A stretch of 64,000 nt of DNA, taken from contig CP063167.1 in the NCBI GenBank assembly GCA_016806145.1, positions 1,732,501 through 1,796,500 of the forward strand, written 5' to 3'. How positions within the stretch are numbered: position 1 is the first letter of the stretch; each line of letters starts with the position of its first letter. The notes beneath the pieces are model-generated. The model saw nothing but the letters and a program-made list of their open reading frames with translations, was not told the origin of the DNA and made no database searches. Of this stretch, positions 35,442 to 44,307 are shown piece after piece. Origin of the DNA: Variovorax paradoxus. GTDB taxonomy: Bacteria > Pseudomonadota > Gammaproteobacteria > Burkholderiales > Burkholderiaceae_C. A program made the translations under genes and the position numbers.

Positions 35442-36236
35442 ATGAGTGAAAAACAGGATTTCGCGGGCCGCTTGGCCCTGGTCACCGGCGGTGCCAGCGG
35501 CATCGGCCTGGCCTGCTGCGAGCTGTTGGTCGCGCGCGGTGCCACGCTGGTGCTGGCCGATATCGACGAGGCGCGCACGCACGAGGCGGCGCGGCGCCTT
35601 GGCGCCCAGGCCCTGGTGCTCGACGTGTCCGACCACGCGGCCGTGCAGGCGGCGCAGGCACGGTTGCAGGCGCAGGGCCTGCAGGTCGACCTGCTGGTCA
35701 ACTGTGCCGGCATCGTGCAATCGCCCCACACGCCGGCCGACTTGCCGCACGAGGAATTCCAGCGCGTGCTCGCGATCGATTTCGAAGGCACCTACTCATG
35801 TTGCGCGGTGTTCGGCAGCGCGATGGCGCGGGCCGGGCGCGGGGCGATCGTCAACATCGCCTCGGTGGCGGGCATGCGCTCCATGCCACTGCATGCCTAC
35901 TCGCCCGCGAAGGCGGCGGTCATCTCGCTCGGCGAGTGCCTTGCGGCCGAATGGGGGCGCTCGGGCGTGCGCGTGAACACCGTGTCGCCGGGCTATACCG
36001 TCACGGCCGCGCTGCAGAGCCAGATCGACCTGGGTCTGCGCGATCCCGAGAAGCTCAAGGCGCACAGCGCGCTGGGCCGGCTGATCGCACCGCAGGACAT
36101 CGCGCGGGTCGTGGTGTTCCTGCTGTCCGAAGAAGCCGGTGTGCTGACGGGCATCAACGTACCGGCCGACGCGGGCTGGCTGGTCGCGGGTTCGTGGGGT
36201 ACGTTCGGCGGCGTTCGTGCGGCCCAGGCACGCTGA
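35442..36236 (+). CDS. SDR-family oxidoreductase
   Basis: 264 residues from ATG 35442; GTG 35430 is an alternative. LALVTGGASGIGLACCELLV, LLVNCAGIVQSP, catalytic ASVAGMRSMPLHAYSPAK, VRVNTVSPGYTVT. The C-terminus carries an extra 15 residues (AGSWGTFGGVRAAQAR). It may act as the 3-hydroxyacyl-CoA dehydrogenase step after the crotonase, which is inferred from order only. Confidence 0.92.
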   Translation: MSEKQDFAGRLALVTGGASGIGLACCELLVARGATLVLADIDEARTHEAARRLGAQALVLDVSDHAAVQAAQARLQAQGLQVDLLVNCAGIVQSPHTPADLPHEEFQRVLAIDFEGTYSCCAVFGSAMARAGRGAIVNIASVAGMRSMPLHAYSPAKAAVISLGECLAAEWGRSGVRVNTVSPGYTVTAALQSQIDLGLRDPEKLKAHSALGRLIAPQDIARVVVFLLSEEAGVLTGINVPADAGWLVAGSWGTFGGVRAAQAR

Positions 36237-36262
36237 TCGATTGATAGAAAAAGGAGACAGGC

Positions 36263-37258
36263 ATGAGAGATTTCGACGCAGCCGCGCACCTGAGTCGCCG
36301 CGCGCTGCTGACGCTGGCCGCGGGCGCGGCGCTGTCCACCCGAGCGCTCGCTCAACCCTATCCGAGCCAGCCGCCGCGCTGGATCGTTCCCTATCCGGCC
36401 GGTGGCGGCACCGACGTGGTGGCGCGCATGCTGGGCGAGTCCATGGGGCGCGCGCTGGGCCAGACCCTGGTCATCGACAACAAGCCCGGAGGCGGCACCA
36501 TGATCGCGGGCGATCTGCTGGCCCGTGCCAAGCCCGACGGCCTGACCGTCGGCACGGTCGACACCTCGACGGTGGCCCTGGCCCAGCACCTGTACAAGCG
36601 GGTGCCCTATCAGCCCGAGAAGGACTTCAGCTACATCGGGGGCACCACGCGATTCCCTTTCGTGATGGTGGTGCGGCCCACACTGAAGGCCAACACGCTG
36701 GCGGAGCTGATCGCGCTGGCGCGCAGCGAGCCGGGCGGGTTGAAGTACGCCACGCCGGGAGCGGGCGGGCCCAACCACCTGGGCATGGAGCTGTTCCAGC
36801 GCAAGGCGGGCATCGCGCTGCTGCACGTGCCCTACAAGGGCGACGCACCGGCGCTGCAGGATCTGCTGGGCGGGCAGATCGACATGTACCTGGTCAACAC
36901 GGCCGCCAGCCTGCCCTACATCAAGAGCGGCAAGCTGCGGCCGATCGCGCTGTCCATGGCCCGGCGCAGCGCGGCGCTGCCCGAGGTGCCGACCTTCGCC
37001 GAGGCCGGGCTGGCCGACTTCGAGTCGTATTCGTGGCAAGGCCTGGCGGCGCCCGCGGGCACGCCCGAAGCCATCGTGGCGCGACTGAATGCCGAGCTCA
37101 ACAAGGCGCTCGCCTCCGACGACATCCGCAAGCGCCTGGCCGACCTGGGCATCGAGCCATCGCCGACCACGCCCGCCGAGTTCACCGCCTTCGTCAAGGC
37201 GCAAAGCGCGCTGTGGGGCGAGGTGATCCGCGCGGCCAACATCAAGCTCGAGCAATGA
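36263..37258 (+). CDS. Tripartite-type (Bug/TctC family) periplasmic binding protein
   Basis: 331 residues. Twin-Arg-like and signal region LSRRALLTLAAGAALSTRALA, then PPRWIVPYPAGGGTDVVARML, GQTLVIDNKPGGGTMIAG and HVPYKGDAPALQDLLGGQID, the defining Bug motifs. It binds carboxylates in the periplasm. No TctA/TctB genes are adjacent; the tctBA pair at 18716-20730 lacks a binding protein and could be its partner. Its stop overlaps the next SDR start (ATGA). Confidence 0.95.
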   Translation: MRDFDAAAHLSRRALLTLAAGAALSTRALAQPYPSQPPRWIVPYPAGGGTDVVARMLGESMGRALGQTLVIDNKPGGGTMIAGDLLARAKPDGLTVGTVDTSTVALAQHLYKRVPYQPEKDFSYIGGTTRFPFVMVVRPTLKANTLAELIALARSEPGGLKYATPGAGGPNHLGMELFQRKAGIALLHVPYKGDAPALQDLLGGQIDMYLVNTAASLPYIKSGKLRPIALSMARRSAALPEVPTFAEAGLADFESYSWQGLAAPAGTPEAIVARLNAELNKALASDDIRKRLADLGIEPSPTTPAEFTAFVKAQSALWGEVIRAANIKLEQ

Positions 37259-38061
37259 GCGAGGTGGCACATACCTATCCGGAGCTGCAAGGCCGGGTGG
37301 TCCTGATCACCGGGGGGGCCAGCGGCCTGGGCCAGGCCTCGGCCCGAAGCTTCGCGGCCGCGGGCGCGCGGGTGGCAGTGGCCGATCTGCGGCGGGATGC
37401 CGCGCTGGACGAGGCCGCGCACCTGGGTTCGGATCACCTGGGCCTGGCCGGCGACGTGGCGGACGAAGGCGACGTGCGACGCATGGTCGACGCCGCGGTG
37501 GCGCGCTGGGGGCGGCTGGACGTGCTGGTCAACTGCGCAGGCATTCCCGACACCTTCCAGCCCACCGTGGAGCAGGACGTGGCCGCCTTCCGCCGGCTGG
37601 TCGACATTCACCTGTGCGGCACCTACATGATGTGCAAGGCGGCCGCGCCGCACATGCTGGCGCAGGGCCGCGGTGCGATCGTCAACCTCAACTCGATCGC
37701 AGGCGTGCTCGGCCTCGCGCGGCGCAATGCCTACAGCGCGGCCAAGGCCGGCATCGGCATGATGACCCGCACGCTGGGTTGCGAGTGGGCATCGCAGGGC
37801 GTGCGCGTGAATGCGGTGGCGCCGGGCTACATGCTGACGCCCTTCTCGCAGCGCCTGATCGACGAGGGCAAGCTCGACGCGCAGCGCGTGCGCCGGCGCA
37901 CCCCGGCCGGGCGACTGGGCACGGCGCAGCACATCGCCGACGCGGTGCTGTTCCTGGCCTCGGACCGCGCGGAGTTCATCACCGGCGTGACCTTGCCGGT
38001 CGATGGTGGCTACATGGCCTGGGGCGCCGCGAGCGACGCCTACGACGGCCCCCTGGATTGA
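37255..38061 (+). CDS. SDR-family oxidoreductase
   Basis: 268 residues. VVLITGGASGLGQASARSFA, Asp-specific ADLRRDA after beta-2 (suggests NAD preference), VLVNCAGIPDTF, LNSIAGVLGLARRNAYSAAK, VNAVAPGYMLTPFS. Substrate unknown. Coupled to the Bug gene by ATGA. Confidence 0.92.
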   Translation: MSEVAHTYPELQGRVVLITGGASGLGQASARSFAAAGARVAVADLRRDAALDEAAHLGSDHLGLAGDVADEGDVRRMVDAAVARWGRLDVLVNCAGIPDTFQPTVEQDVAAFRRLVDIHLCGTYMMCKAAAPHMLAQGRGAIVNLNSIAGVLGLARRNAYSAAKAGIGMMTRTLGCEWASQGVRVNAVAPGYMLTPFSQRLIDEGKLDAQRVRRRTPAGRLGTAQHIADAVLFLASDRAEFITGVTLPVDGGYMAWGAASDAYDGPLD

Positions 38062-38074
38062 ACGGAGGCGACAC

Positions 38075-38389
38075 ATGATCTACGAAGAACGCAACTACAG
38101 TTTCGCGCCGGCGAACTTTCGGCCGTTCCTCACGCTTTTCGAAGCCGAGGGACTGCCGCTGGTGCGCGGCCACCTGGGCCACCTGGTGGCCTACTTCACG
38201 GCCGAGACCGGGCAATTGAACACGGCGGTGCATATCTGGGGCTTCGAGGACCTGGTGGACCGGGACCGGCGCCGTACCGCGCTGTGGAACGATCCGCAGT
38301 GGGTCGCGTTCTCGGCCAAGGTGTTGCCGTGGATCGTCGGCATGGAGAATCGCCTGCTCAAGCCGACCGGGTTTTCGCCGCTGCGTTGA
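38075..38389 (+). CDS. NIPSNAP-family protein
   Basis: 104 residues preceded by CGGAGG. MIYEERNYSFAPANFRPFLT, LVAYFTAETGQLNTAVHIWG and LWNDPQWVAFSAKVLPWI match the NIPSNAP ferredoxin-like fold. Bacterial members frequently occur in aromatic or alicyclic catabolic operons, with no well-established reaction. It may bind or isomerise an intermediate. Confidence 0.88.
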   Translation: MIYEERNYSFAPANFRPFLTLFEAEGLPLVRGHLGHLVAYFTAETGQLNTAVHIWGFEDLVDRDRRRTALWNDPQWVAFSAKVLPWIVGMENRLLKPTGFSPLR

Positions 38390-38427
38390 ACCGGCGCAGC
38401 GCCATTTGGCCAGCCAAGGAGGTGGGT

Positions 38428-39261
38428 GTGGGGGCGGATGTGTTGATCGAAGACAAGCGCGATGGCGATGCACTCCCGGAAGCCCCGGGCGACGGACATG
38501 GCGAAGGGCCCGCACGCGGCACGCAGAGCGTGCGCCGCGCGCTGCAGTTGCTGCGCCGCGTGGCCAAGTGCAACGACCACGGCATCAAGCTGGCGCAGCT
38601 GGTGCGCGAGTCGGGGCTGGACCGGGCCACGGCCTATCGGCTGCTTTGCTGCCTGGTCGACGAGCAGTTCGTCGATCGCGATGCCGAGCACCTGTACCGG
38701 CTGGGGCCCCAGGCGGTGCTGCTGGGTTCGCTGCTGCCTCAGCCCACGCCGCTGCTGCGCCGCTTCGTGCCGACCATGAAGCGCATCGGGCGCATCGGTG
38801 GCGACACGGTGTTCCTGATGATGCGCCAGGGCGACCTGGTCTACTGCGCGCATCGCGAGGAGGGGAGCTCGCCCATCAAGATCCTGACGACCAACATCGG
38901 CCAGCGCCGCCTGATCGGCACCGGGACCGGCGGGCGCGCGGTGCTGGGCCTGATGGACCCCGCGGAGATCGCCGCCATCCACGCGCGCAATGCCACGCAG
39001 TATGCGGAGAACGGTTTGGCGGTGGAGCAGCTGCTGCAGACCGGCGTGGCGGCGCGAGAGCAGGGTTGCATGGTGACCTTCGACGCATTCGGCGAGGTCG
39101 GCGTGGCCGGCTTCGGCATCGCGTTTCGCATGGGCGAGCACGCCATGGGCGCGCTCAGCATCGCCACGTTGACGGCGCGCTTCGGCTATGAGCGCCAGCA
39201 CCGGCTGCGCCAGTTGATGGAAACCGAACTGCGCGCGCTGGGGTTGCAACCCGCGCAGTGA
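38428..39261 (+). CDS. IclR-family transcriptional regulator
   Basis: 277 residues from GTG 38428, five bases after AAGGAGG; GTG 38440 is an alternative. The first 35 residues are a charged, Gly-rich tail. HTH: SVRRALQLLRRVAKCNDHGI and ESGLDRATAYRLLCCLVDEQ. The effector domain has RIGGDTVFLMMRQGDLVYCA and GTGTGGRAVLGLMDPAEIAA. It is the last gene of the operon and probable autoregulator; the GTTCAC palindrome at 21237 is the candidate site. It is convergent with the epoxide hydrolase gene, 7 bases apart. Confidence 0.92.
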   Translation: MGADVLIEDKRDGDALPEAPGDGHGEGPARGTQSVRRALQLLRRVAKCNDHGIKLAQLVRESGLDRATAYRLLCCLVDEQFVDRDAEHLYRLGPQAVLLGSLLPQPTPLLRRFVPTMKRIGRIGGDTVFLMMRQGDLVYCAHREEGSSPIKILTTNIGQRRLIGTGTGGRAVLGLMDPAEIAAIHARNATQYAENGLAVEQLLQTGVAAREQGCMVTFDAFGEVGVAGFGIAFRMGEHAMGALSIATLTARFGYERQHRLRQLMETELRALGLQPAQ

Positions 39262-39268
39262 AACGGAT

Positions 39269-40426
39269 TCAAGCCGTGCCGCGCAGCGGCCGGTAGAACG
39301 CCCGGATCTCCTCGGCCAGCAGCTCGGGCTGCTCCATGGCCGCGAAGTGGCCGCCGCGCGGCATCGCGCTCCAGCGCCGGATGTCGGTGAAAGTGCGTTC
39401 GGCCAGTTCGCGCGGCGGGTGCAGGATCTCCGCGGGGAACTCGGCATAGCCCATGGGCACGTCCACGGTGGCGCCCTCGGGAATCGGCCACTGCGCGGCA
39501 TGCTGGCGCGCGTAGTACGGCCAGAACGAGGAGCCGATGGCGCCGGTGAACCAGTACAGCGAGACGTTGGCCAGGATCTCGTCCAGGCTGAACACCGATT
39601 CGATGTCGCCGTCGCAGTCGGACCAGGCGCGCATCTTCTCGGCGATCCATGCCGTCAGGCCGATCGGCGAATCGCTGAGGCCGAAGGCCAGCGTGTGGGG
39701 TCGCGTGCCCTGGATCGCGCTGTAGCCGGTCTCTTCGCGCAGCCAGTGCTGCAGTTCCTCGCGGTAGCGCTGCGCTGCCGGGCTGGAACCCAAACGTGCC
39801 GGATCGCGCGCTATCGGCAACAGGTTCAGGTGCACGCCGACGGTCTTGTGTGGATGCACCAGCCCGAGCCGCGCGGAGATGGAGGCACCCCAGTCGCCGC
39901 CCTGGGTGGCGAAACGCCCGTAACCCAGCACGTCGGTCATCAGCGCGGCGAACGCATCGGCGATCTGCTCCACGGAGAATCCCGGCTGGCCGGGGCGGAA
40001 CGACAGGCCATAGCCCGGCAGACTGGGCGCCACCACCGTGAAGGCATCGGCGGGATCGGCACCGAAGCGCGCCGGGTCGGTCAGCCGCGGGATCAACTCG
40101 GCGAACTCGAACACCGAGCCGGGCCAGCCGTGCGAAAGCAGCAGCGGCATGGGCGCAGGGCCCTGGCCCGCCTCGTGGATGTAGTGCAGCTGGATTCCGT
40201 GCAGCGGCGTTGTGTATTGCGCAAACGCGTTGAGCCGCTGCTCCTGCGCGCGCCAGTCGAAGCGATGGCGCCAATATGTGGCGAGCCGCTGCATCCAGGC
40301 CAGGTCGGCCCCGTGTGCCCAGGGCAGGCCCGCGGGCTGGTCCGGCCAGCGGGTCATGTCCAGTCGCGCATGCAAGTCGGCGATCGCGGCATCCGCGATC
40401 CGAAGCCTGAAAGGTTGGGGTGTCAT
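39269..40426 (-). CDS. Epoxide hydrolase (alpha/beta hydrolase with EHN domain)
   Basis: 385 residues. The N-terminal EHN region is FRLRIADAAIADLHARLDMT with RWPDQPAG. Oxyanion LLLSHGWPGSVFEFAELIP, nucleophile Asp in ATQGGDWGASISARLGL, catalytic His in MPRGGHFAAMEQPE. Opens epoxides to diols. It is on the minus strand 104 bases after the old-yellow-enzyme gene, so it may be the last member of that operon or have its own promoter. Its product, a diol, would suit the GldA-like enzyme of the neighbouring operon (inference). Confidence 0.93.
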   Translation of the reverse strand: MTPQPFRLRIADAAIADLHARLDMTRWPDQPAGLPWAHGADLAWMQRLATYWRHRFDWRAQEQRLNAFAQYTTPLHGIQLHYIHEAGQGPAPMPLLLSHGWPGSVFEFAELIPRLTDPARFGADPADAFTVVAPSLPGYGLSFRPGQPGFSVEQIADAFAALMTDVLGYGRFATQGGDWGASISARLGLVHPHKTVGVHLNLLPIARDPARLGSSPAAQRYREELQHWLREETGYSAIQGTRPHTLAFGLSDSPIGLTAWIAEKMRAWSDCDGDIESVFSLDEILANVSLYWFTGAIGSSFWPYYARQHAAQWPIPEGATVDVPMGYAEFPAEILHPPRELAERTFTDIRRWSAMPRGGHFAAMEQPELLAEEIRAFYRPLRGTA

Positions 40427-40530
40427 GCGGCCCAATCTATCGTGGGGCCGGCGAGGCGTGGACACGGTAAACCCCGAGTTCGCATCGTGAGCAACCTGAA
40501 GGCTTGCTCGTGCGCGATGGCTGACGAGGC

Positions 40531-42531
40531 TCAACCGATCGCCTGCGCCTCCCTGAACCCCTCCAGCACCGCATCGTCCACCTCCCGCGGCGCCACGCAG
40601 TCGCCAATGCGGCGCACCGCCAGCCCGCGTGCCTTCAGCTGCTGGTACAGCCCGTCCTCGCTCTCGCGCAGCATCGACAGCACGACCGTGTCGGCCGCCA
40701 GCGTCTCGCTCGCGCCGCCCAGCGTGCCGCGCAGCACGACGCGGCCCGGCTCGATGCGCTCGATCGTGGTCGAGGCGCGCAGCGCCACGCCGGCCGCGGC
40801 CACGCGCGGCATCAGCCAGGGCCAGTCGAGCGTGGGCTCGAGCTTGCGGCCGAGCAGCGCGTCGGCGCCGACCACCGTGACCTCGCGGCCGGCGGCGCTC
40901 AGCAGGCGGGCCAGGCCCAGCGGCAGGTAGTCGCCGTTGTCGTCGACGATCAGCACGCGGCGCCCGCAGGTGGGCAGGTCGTCGAGCGCGGAGAGTGCGT
41001 CCGTCACGTGCGGCAGTTCCGCGCCCGGGATCGCGTCGCGGTCGGTGCGGAACATCGAGCGGCCGCCGCGCTGCCAGCGCGCGCCGGTGGCCACCACGAC
41101 CTCGTCGGCGCCGAAGGCGGCCACCGCGTCGGCCGTGGCCTCGCGGCGCAGCACGATCGCCACGCCGCGCCGGCGCAGCGAGGCCTCGAGGTCGTCGACC
41201 AGGAAGTTCCACGAGCCGTAGTCGGGCAGCAGGCCGGCGCGGCGGATCTGACCGCCGAGCCGGTCCGTGCGTTCCCACAGGGTGACGCGATGGCCGCGCG
41301 CGGCCGCGCTGTCGGCGAACTTGAGGCCGCCCGGGCCGCCACCGATCACGAGCAGCGTGCGCGGCGTGGCGGCGGGACGCGGCAGCGCCGTGCCGAACTG
41401 CAGCTCGCGGCCCGCCTCGGGGTTCACGGTGCAGCTCACGTTCTGCCCGAGCCGTCGCCAGCAGCCCTGGTTGGCGCCGACGCAGCGCCGGGTCTGGTCG
41501 GCGCGGCCCTCCCTGGCCTTGCGCACGATCTCGGGGTCGGCGATCTGGGCGCGCACCAGGCCGACCATGTCGGACTGCCCGTGCGCGACGATCCGTGCGG
41601 CCGTGGCGATGTCGCGCACCGAGCCCTGGATCAGCAGCGGGATGCGCCCGCGCAACGCCTCGCGCACGCGCGCGGCGTTGGCGGCCAGCGGCGCGGTCTC
41701 GCCGCTCGACTGCGGCGGCACCAGCCGGTGGTTCTGGTGGTAGTCGGTGTGCGAGAGACACACGTAGTCGAACAGGCGCTCGGCCTCGAGCAGCGCGACC
41801 ACGCGCAGCGTTTCCTCGGGCGTGGTGCCGGCCTCGCCGAGGTACTCGTCGAGGCTCAGCTTGATGCCGATCGCGAAATCGCTGCCGCAGCGTGCGCGCA
41901 CCGCGCGGCCGATCTCGAGCGCGAGCCGGGCGCGGCGCTCGGTGTCGCCGCCCCATTCGTCGTCGCGCCGGTTCCAGTACGGCGAGAGGAAGTTGCTCAG
42001 CAGGTAGCCGTGCGAGCCGTGGATTTCCACGCCGTCGCCGCCGCCGGCCTGCACGTTGGCGCAGGTCGCGGCGAAGCCTTCGATCACCGCGCGGATGTCG
42101 TTCTCCTCCATCGGTTGCGGCATCGCACGGTGCACCGGCGAGGCCAGCTGCGAGGGCGCGAGCACGGCGCCCCAGTGCGCGATGTCATCGGTGCGGCGCG
42201 TGCCGCTGGCGCCCATGTGCGTGACCTGCACGATCACCGGCACGCCGAGCCGCTTGCTCGGGGTGACGAAGGCCCGCACCGCATCGGCCCAGGCGGGTTC
42301 CCACGGCGACACGCCGGCGCGCGCGCTGGCCGGATGCACATGGAAGCCGTGCGTGACGATCAGGCCGACGCCGCCGCGCGCGCGTTCGGCCAGGTAGGCG
42401 CCATAGGCCGGCGGCGGCAGGCTGACCTGGTGCGCGGGCAGGTAGATGCGGTTGAGCGCCTGCACGGGGCCGATGCGCACCGGCGCCCACAGGCCGTCGA
42501 GCGCGGTCGGCGTCGCAGGCTGCGTCGTCAT
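40531..42531 (-). CDS. NADH:flavin oxidoreductase / 2,4-dienoyl-CoA reductase-like FMN-FeS-FAD enzyme with one cluster Cys replaced
   Basis: 666 residues. The N-terminal old-yellow-enzyme barrel has VEIHGSHGYLLSNFLSPYWN and RRDDEWGGDTERRARLALEI. The Fe-S segment RRCVGANQGCWRRLGQNVSC keeps Cys350, Cys357 and Cys367 but has Ala353 where FadH and trimethylamine dehydrogenase have the second Cys. The C-terminal half is an FAD/NAD domain (LLVIGGGPGGLKFADSAAAR). The family reduces conjugated double bonds or demethylates amines. It is followed by the epoxide hydrolase gene and preceded by an SDR only 7 bases away. Confidence 0.9.
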   Translation of the reverse strand: MTTQPATPTALDGLWAPVRIGPVQALNRIYLPAHQVSLPPPAYGAYLAERARGGVGLIVTHGFHVHPASARAGVSPWEPAWADAVRAFVTPSKRLGVPVIVQVTHMGASGTRRTDDIAHWGAVLAPSQLASPVHRAMPQPMEENDIRAVIEGFAATCANVQAGGGDGVEIHGSHGYLLSNFLSPYWNRRDDEWGGDTERRARLALEIGRAVRARCGSDFAIGIKLSLDEYLGEAGTTPEETLRVVALLEAERLFDYVCLSHTDYHQNHRLVPPQSSGETAPLAANAARVREALRGRIPLLIQGSVRDIATAARIVAHGQSDMVGLVRAQIADPEIVRKAREGRADQTRRCVGANQGCWRRLGQNVSCTVNPEAGRELQFGTALPRPAATPRTLLVIGGGPGGLKFADSAAARGHRVTLWERTDRLGGQIRRAGLLPDYGSWNFLVDDLEASLRRRGVAIVLRREATADAVAAFGADEVVVATGARWQRGGRSMFRTDRDAIPGAELPHVTDALSALDDLPTCGRRVLIVDDNGDYLPLGLARLLSAAGREVTVVGADALLGRKLEPTLDWPWLMPRVAAAGVALRASTTIERIEPGRVVLRGTLGGASETLAADTVVLSMLRESEDGLYQQLKARGLAVRRIGDCVAPREVDDAVLEGFREAQAIG

Positions 42532-42538
42532 GCGCGGC

Positions 42539-43270
42539 TCAGGAGAAGCACATGCCGCCGTTGACGTCGAGCACCGCGCCGGTGGTGAAGCTGGCGCCGC
42601 GCGAGGCCAGGAAGGCGGCGGGCCAGCCGATCTCCTCGGGCTGGCCCAGGCGCTTCATCGGGTACTGGTCGACGGTGAAGGGCTGGTTCGCCGACACCAG
42701 CAGCGGCGTGAAGATCGGCCCCGGCGCCACGCCGTTGACCACCACGCCCGAGGCCGCGGCCTGGCGCGCGAAGTAGCGCACCAGCGCCGACAGCCCGCCC
42801 TTCGAGGCCGCGTAGGCCGGCTCCACCGCCAGCGTCGAGCCCGCGTTGCGCGCGGCCATCGAGCTGGTCAGCACGATGCGGCCGCTGCCGCGCTTCATCA
42901 TCGAAGGCAGCGCGGCGCGCAGCAGGTTGACCGGGCCCTTCACGTTCACGGCCATGGTGCGCTCGAACAGCTGTTCCCATTCGTCGCCGCCATCGAGCCA
43001 GTCGCCCTTGACGTAGTAGCCGCTGGTGTCGATCAGCGCGTCGATCTCGCCGATGTCCTTCAGCAGTGCGTTGACGTCGTCGCGCTTCGTGTTGTCGAGC
43101 GCGGCGGCGCGGGCCTTCAGTTCATCGGCCAGCTCGGTCGGCGCCTTCAGGTCGGCGATGAACAGCTCGGCGCCGAGCGCGGCGCACACGCGCGCGGTGG
43201 CGCCGCCGATGGCGCCGCCGGCGCCGGTGATCAGGATGCGCTCGCCGCGCAGGTCGAAGAGGTTCTTCAT
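42539..43270 (-). CDS. SDR-family oxidoreductase
   Basis: 243 residues. ERILITGAGGAIGGATARVC, Asp in IADLKAP, SSMAARNAGSTLAVEPAYAASK with the Ser, Tyr and Lys, VVNGVAPGPIFTPLL, AVLDVNGGMCFS. Middle gene of the minus-strand operon (39 bases after the next SDR, 7 before the old-yellow-enzyme gene). Confidence 0.92.
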   Translation of the reverse strand: MKNLFDLRGERILITGAGGAIGGATARVCAALGAELFIADLKAPTELADELKARAAALDNTKRDDVNALLKDIGEIDALIDTSGYYVKGDWLDGGDEWEQLFERTMAVNVKGPVNLLRAALPSMMKRGSGRIVLTSSMAARNAGSTLAVEPAYAASKGGLSALVRYFARQAAASGVVVNGVAPGPIFTPLLVSANQPFTVDQYPMKRLGQPEEIGWPAAFLASRGASFTTGAVLDVNGGMCFS

Positions 43271-43309
43271 GGGTGGTCGTCCTTCAGGGAGTGGTGCAAA
43301 GAGTTCGTT

Positions 43310-44140
43310 TCAGTCGGGCGCGCCGTAGGCGCCCGCCTCGAGCAGCGCGCGCGAGCCGAGGTCGGCGCCGTTCCAGCGCGTGAAGAAGCCCGCGGCGCTG
43401 CCGCCGTCCACCGTCATCACCGAGCCGGTGACGTAGCTCGCGGCATCGGACAGCAGGAACAGCGCGGGGCCGGCCTGCTCCTCGGCCCGGCACAGGCGGC
43501 CCAGCGGGTTGCGGTCGACCATCGCGTACTGCAGGTGGTCGGGAGGGATGTTGGCCTGCACGAGCGGCGTGTCGACCACGCCCGGCGCGAGCGCATTCAC
43601 GCGCACGCCGAAGCGGCCCCACTCGATGGCGAGCGCGCGCGTGAGGCCGATCACGCCGTGCTTCGAGGCGCTGTAGTGCGCGCGGCCGGCATGACCGCCG
43701 AGGCCGTCGATCGAGGCCACGGTGACGATCGCGCCGCGCCGGCGTTCGAGCATGCGCCGGCCCACGGGCTGCAGCGAGCGGAACATGCCCGTGAGGTTGA
43801 CGTCGAGGCAGCGGGTCCAGAGCTCGTCGGGCATGGTGTGGGCGGGCGCCGGCGGCGAGATGCCCGCGCAGGCCACCATGCCGTCGATGGCGCCGAGCTG
43901 CTGCTCGATGCGCGCCACCGCGGCTTCGCAGGCGCCGGCATCGCGCACGTCGAGCGTCTGCGCGACGGCCTGCGCGCCGAGTTCGCGCAACTCGGCCGCC
44001 ACGCTCGTGGCGCGCTCGGCCACCGCGTCGACGACGGCGATGCGCGCGCCGCCGCGCGCGGCCTCGATGCCGATCGCGCGACCGATGCCGCTGCCGCCGC
44101 CGGTGACGAGGATCACGCGGTCCTGCAGTCCGTAGTCCAT
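43310..44140 (-). CDS. SDR-family oxidoreductase
   Basis: 276 residues from ATG 44140 (GAGGCACAGCC upstream). The frame runs further back but only through low-complexity and repeat sequence. VILVTGGGSGIGRAIGIEAA, DAVAERAT, VACAGISPPAPA, ASIDGLGGHAGRAHYSASKH, VRVNALAPGVVDTPL. The C-terminal extension FFTRWNGADLGSRALLEAG is longer than usual. First gene of the minus-strand operon, divergent from LivG at 44308 across a repeat-bearing gap. Confidence 0.92.
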   Translation of the reverse strand: MDYGLQDRVILVTGGGSGIGRAIGIEAARGGARIAVVDAVAERATSVAAELRELGAQAVAQTLDVRDAGACEAAVARIEQQLGAIDGMVACAGISPPAPAHTMPDELWTRCLDVNLTGMFRSLQPVGRRMLERRRGAIVTVASIDGLGGHAGRAHYSASKHGVIGLTRALAIEWGRFGVRVNALAPGVVDTPLVQANIPPDHLQYAMVDRNPLGRLCRAEEQAGPALFLLSDAASYVTGSVMTVDGGSAAGFFTRWNGADLGSRALLEAGAYGAPD

Positions 44141-44220
44141 GGCTGTGCCTCCACGAGGGGATGAGTGAATGAGGAGTGGGAAGAGGGGAGTGCGGCGAAT
44201 GTGGCAGCCGCGTCGCGCGG

Positions 44221-44276
44221 CGTCTGTCCCCGTGGCAAGGGACAGCGCGGCCTGTACCACGGGCAGGGGACTGACG
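44221..44276. repeat. REP-like palindromic repeat, degenerate inverted pair
   Basis: CGTCTGTCCCC (44221-44231) pairs at 10 of 11 positions with GGGGACTGACG (44266-44276), and an inner CGTGG/CCACG extends the stem. The sequence matches the 23-base units at 10362-10442. It sits in the gap between the divergent SDR and LivG genes. Confidence 0.65.
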
Positions 44277-44307
44277 GGCCCGCGATGCGCAGCGAATACT
44301 GCCCGCC

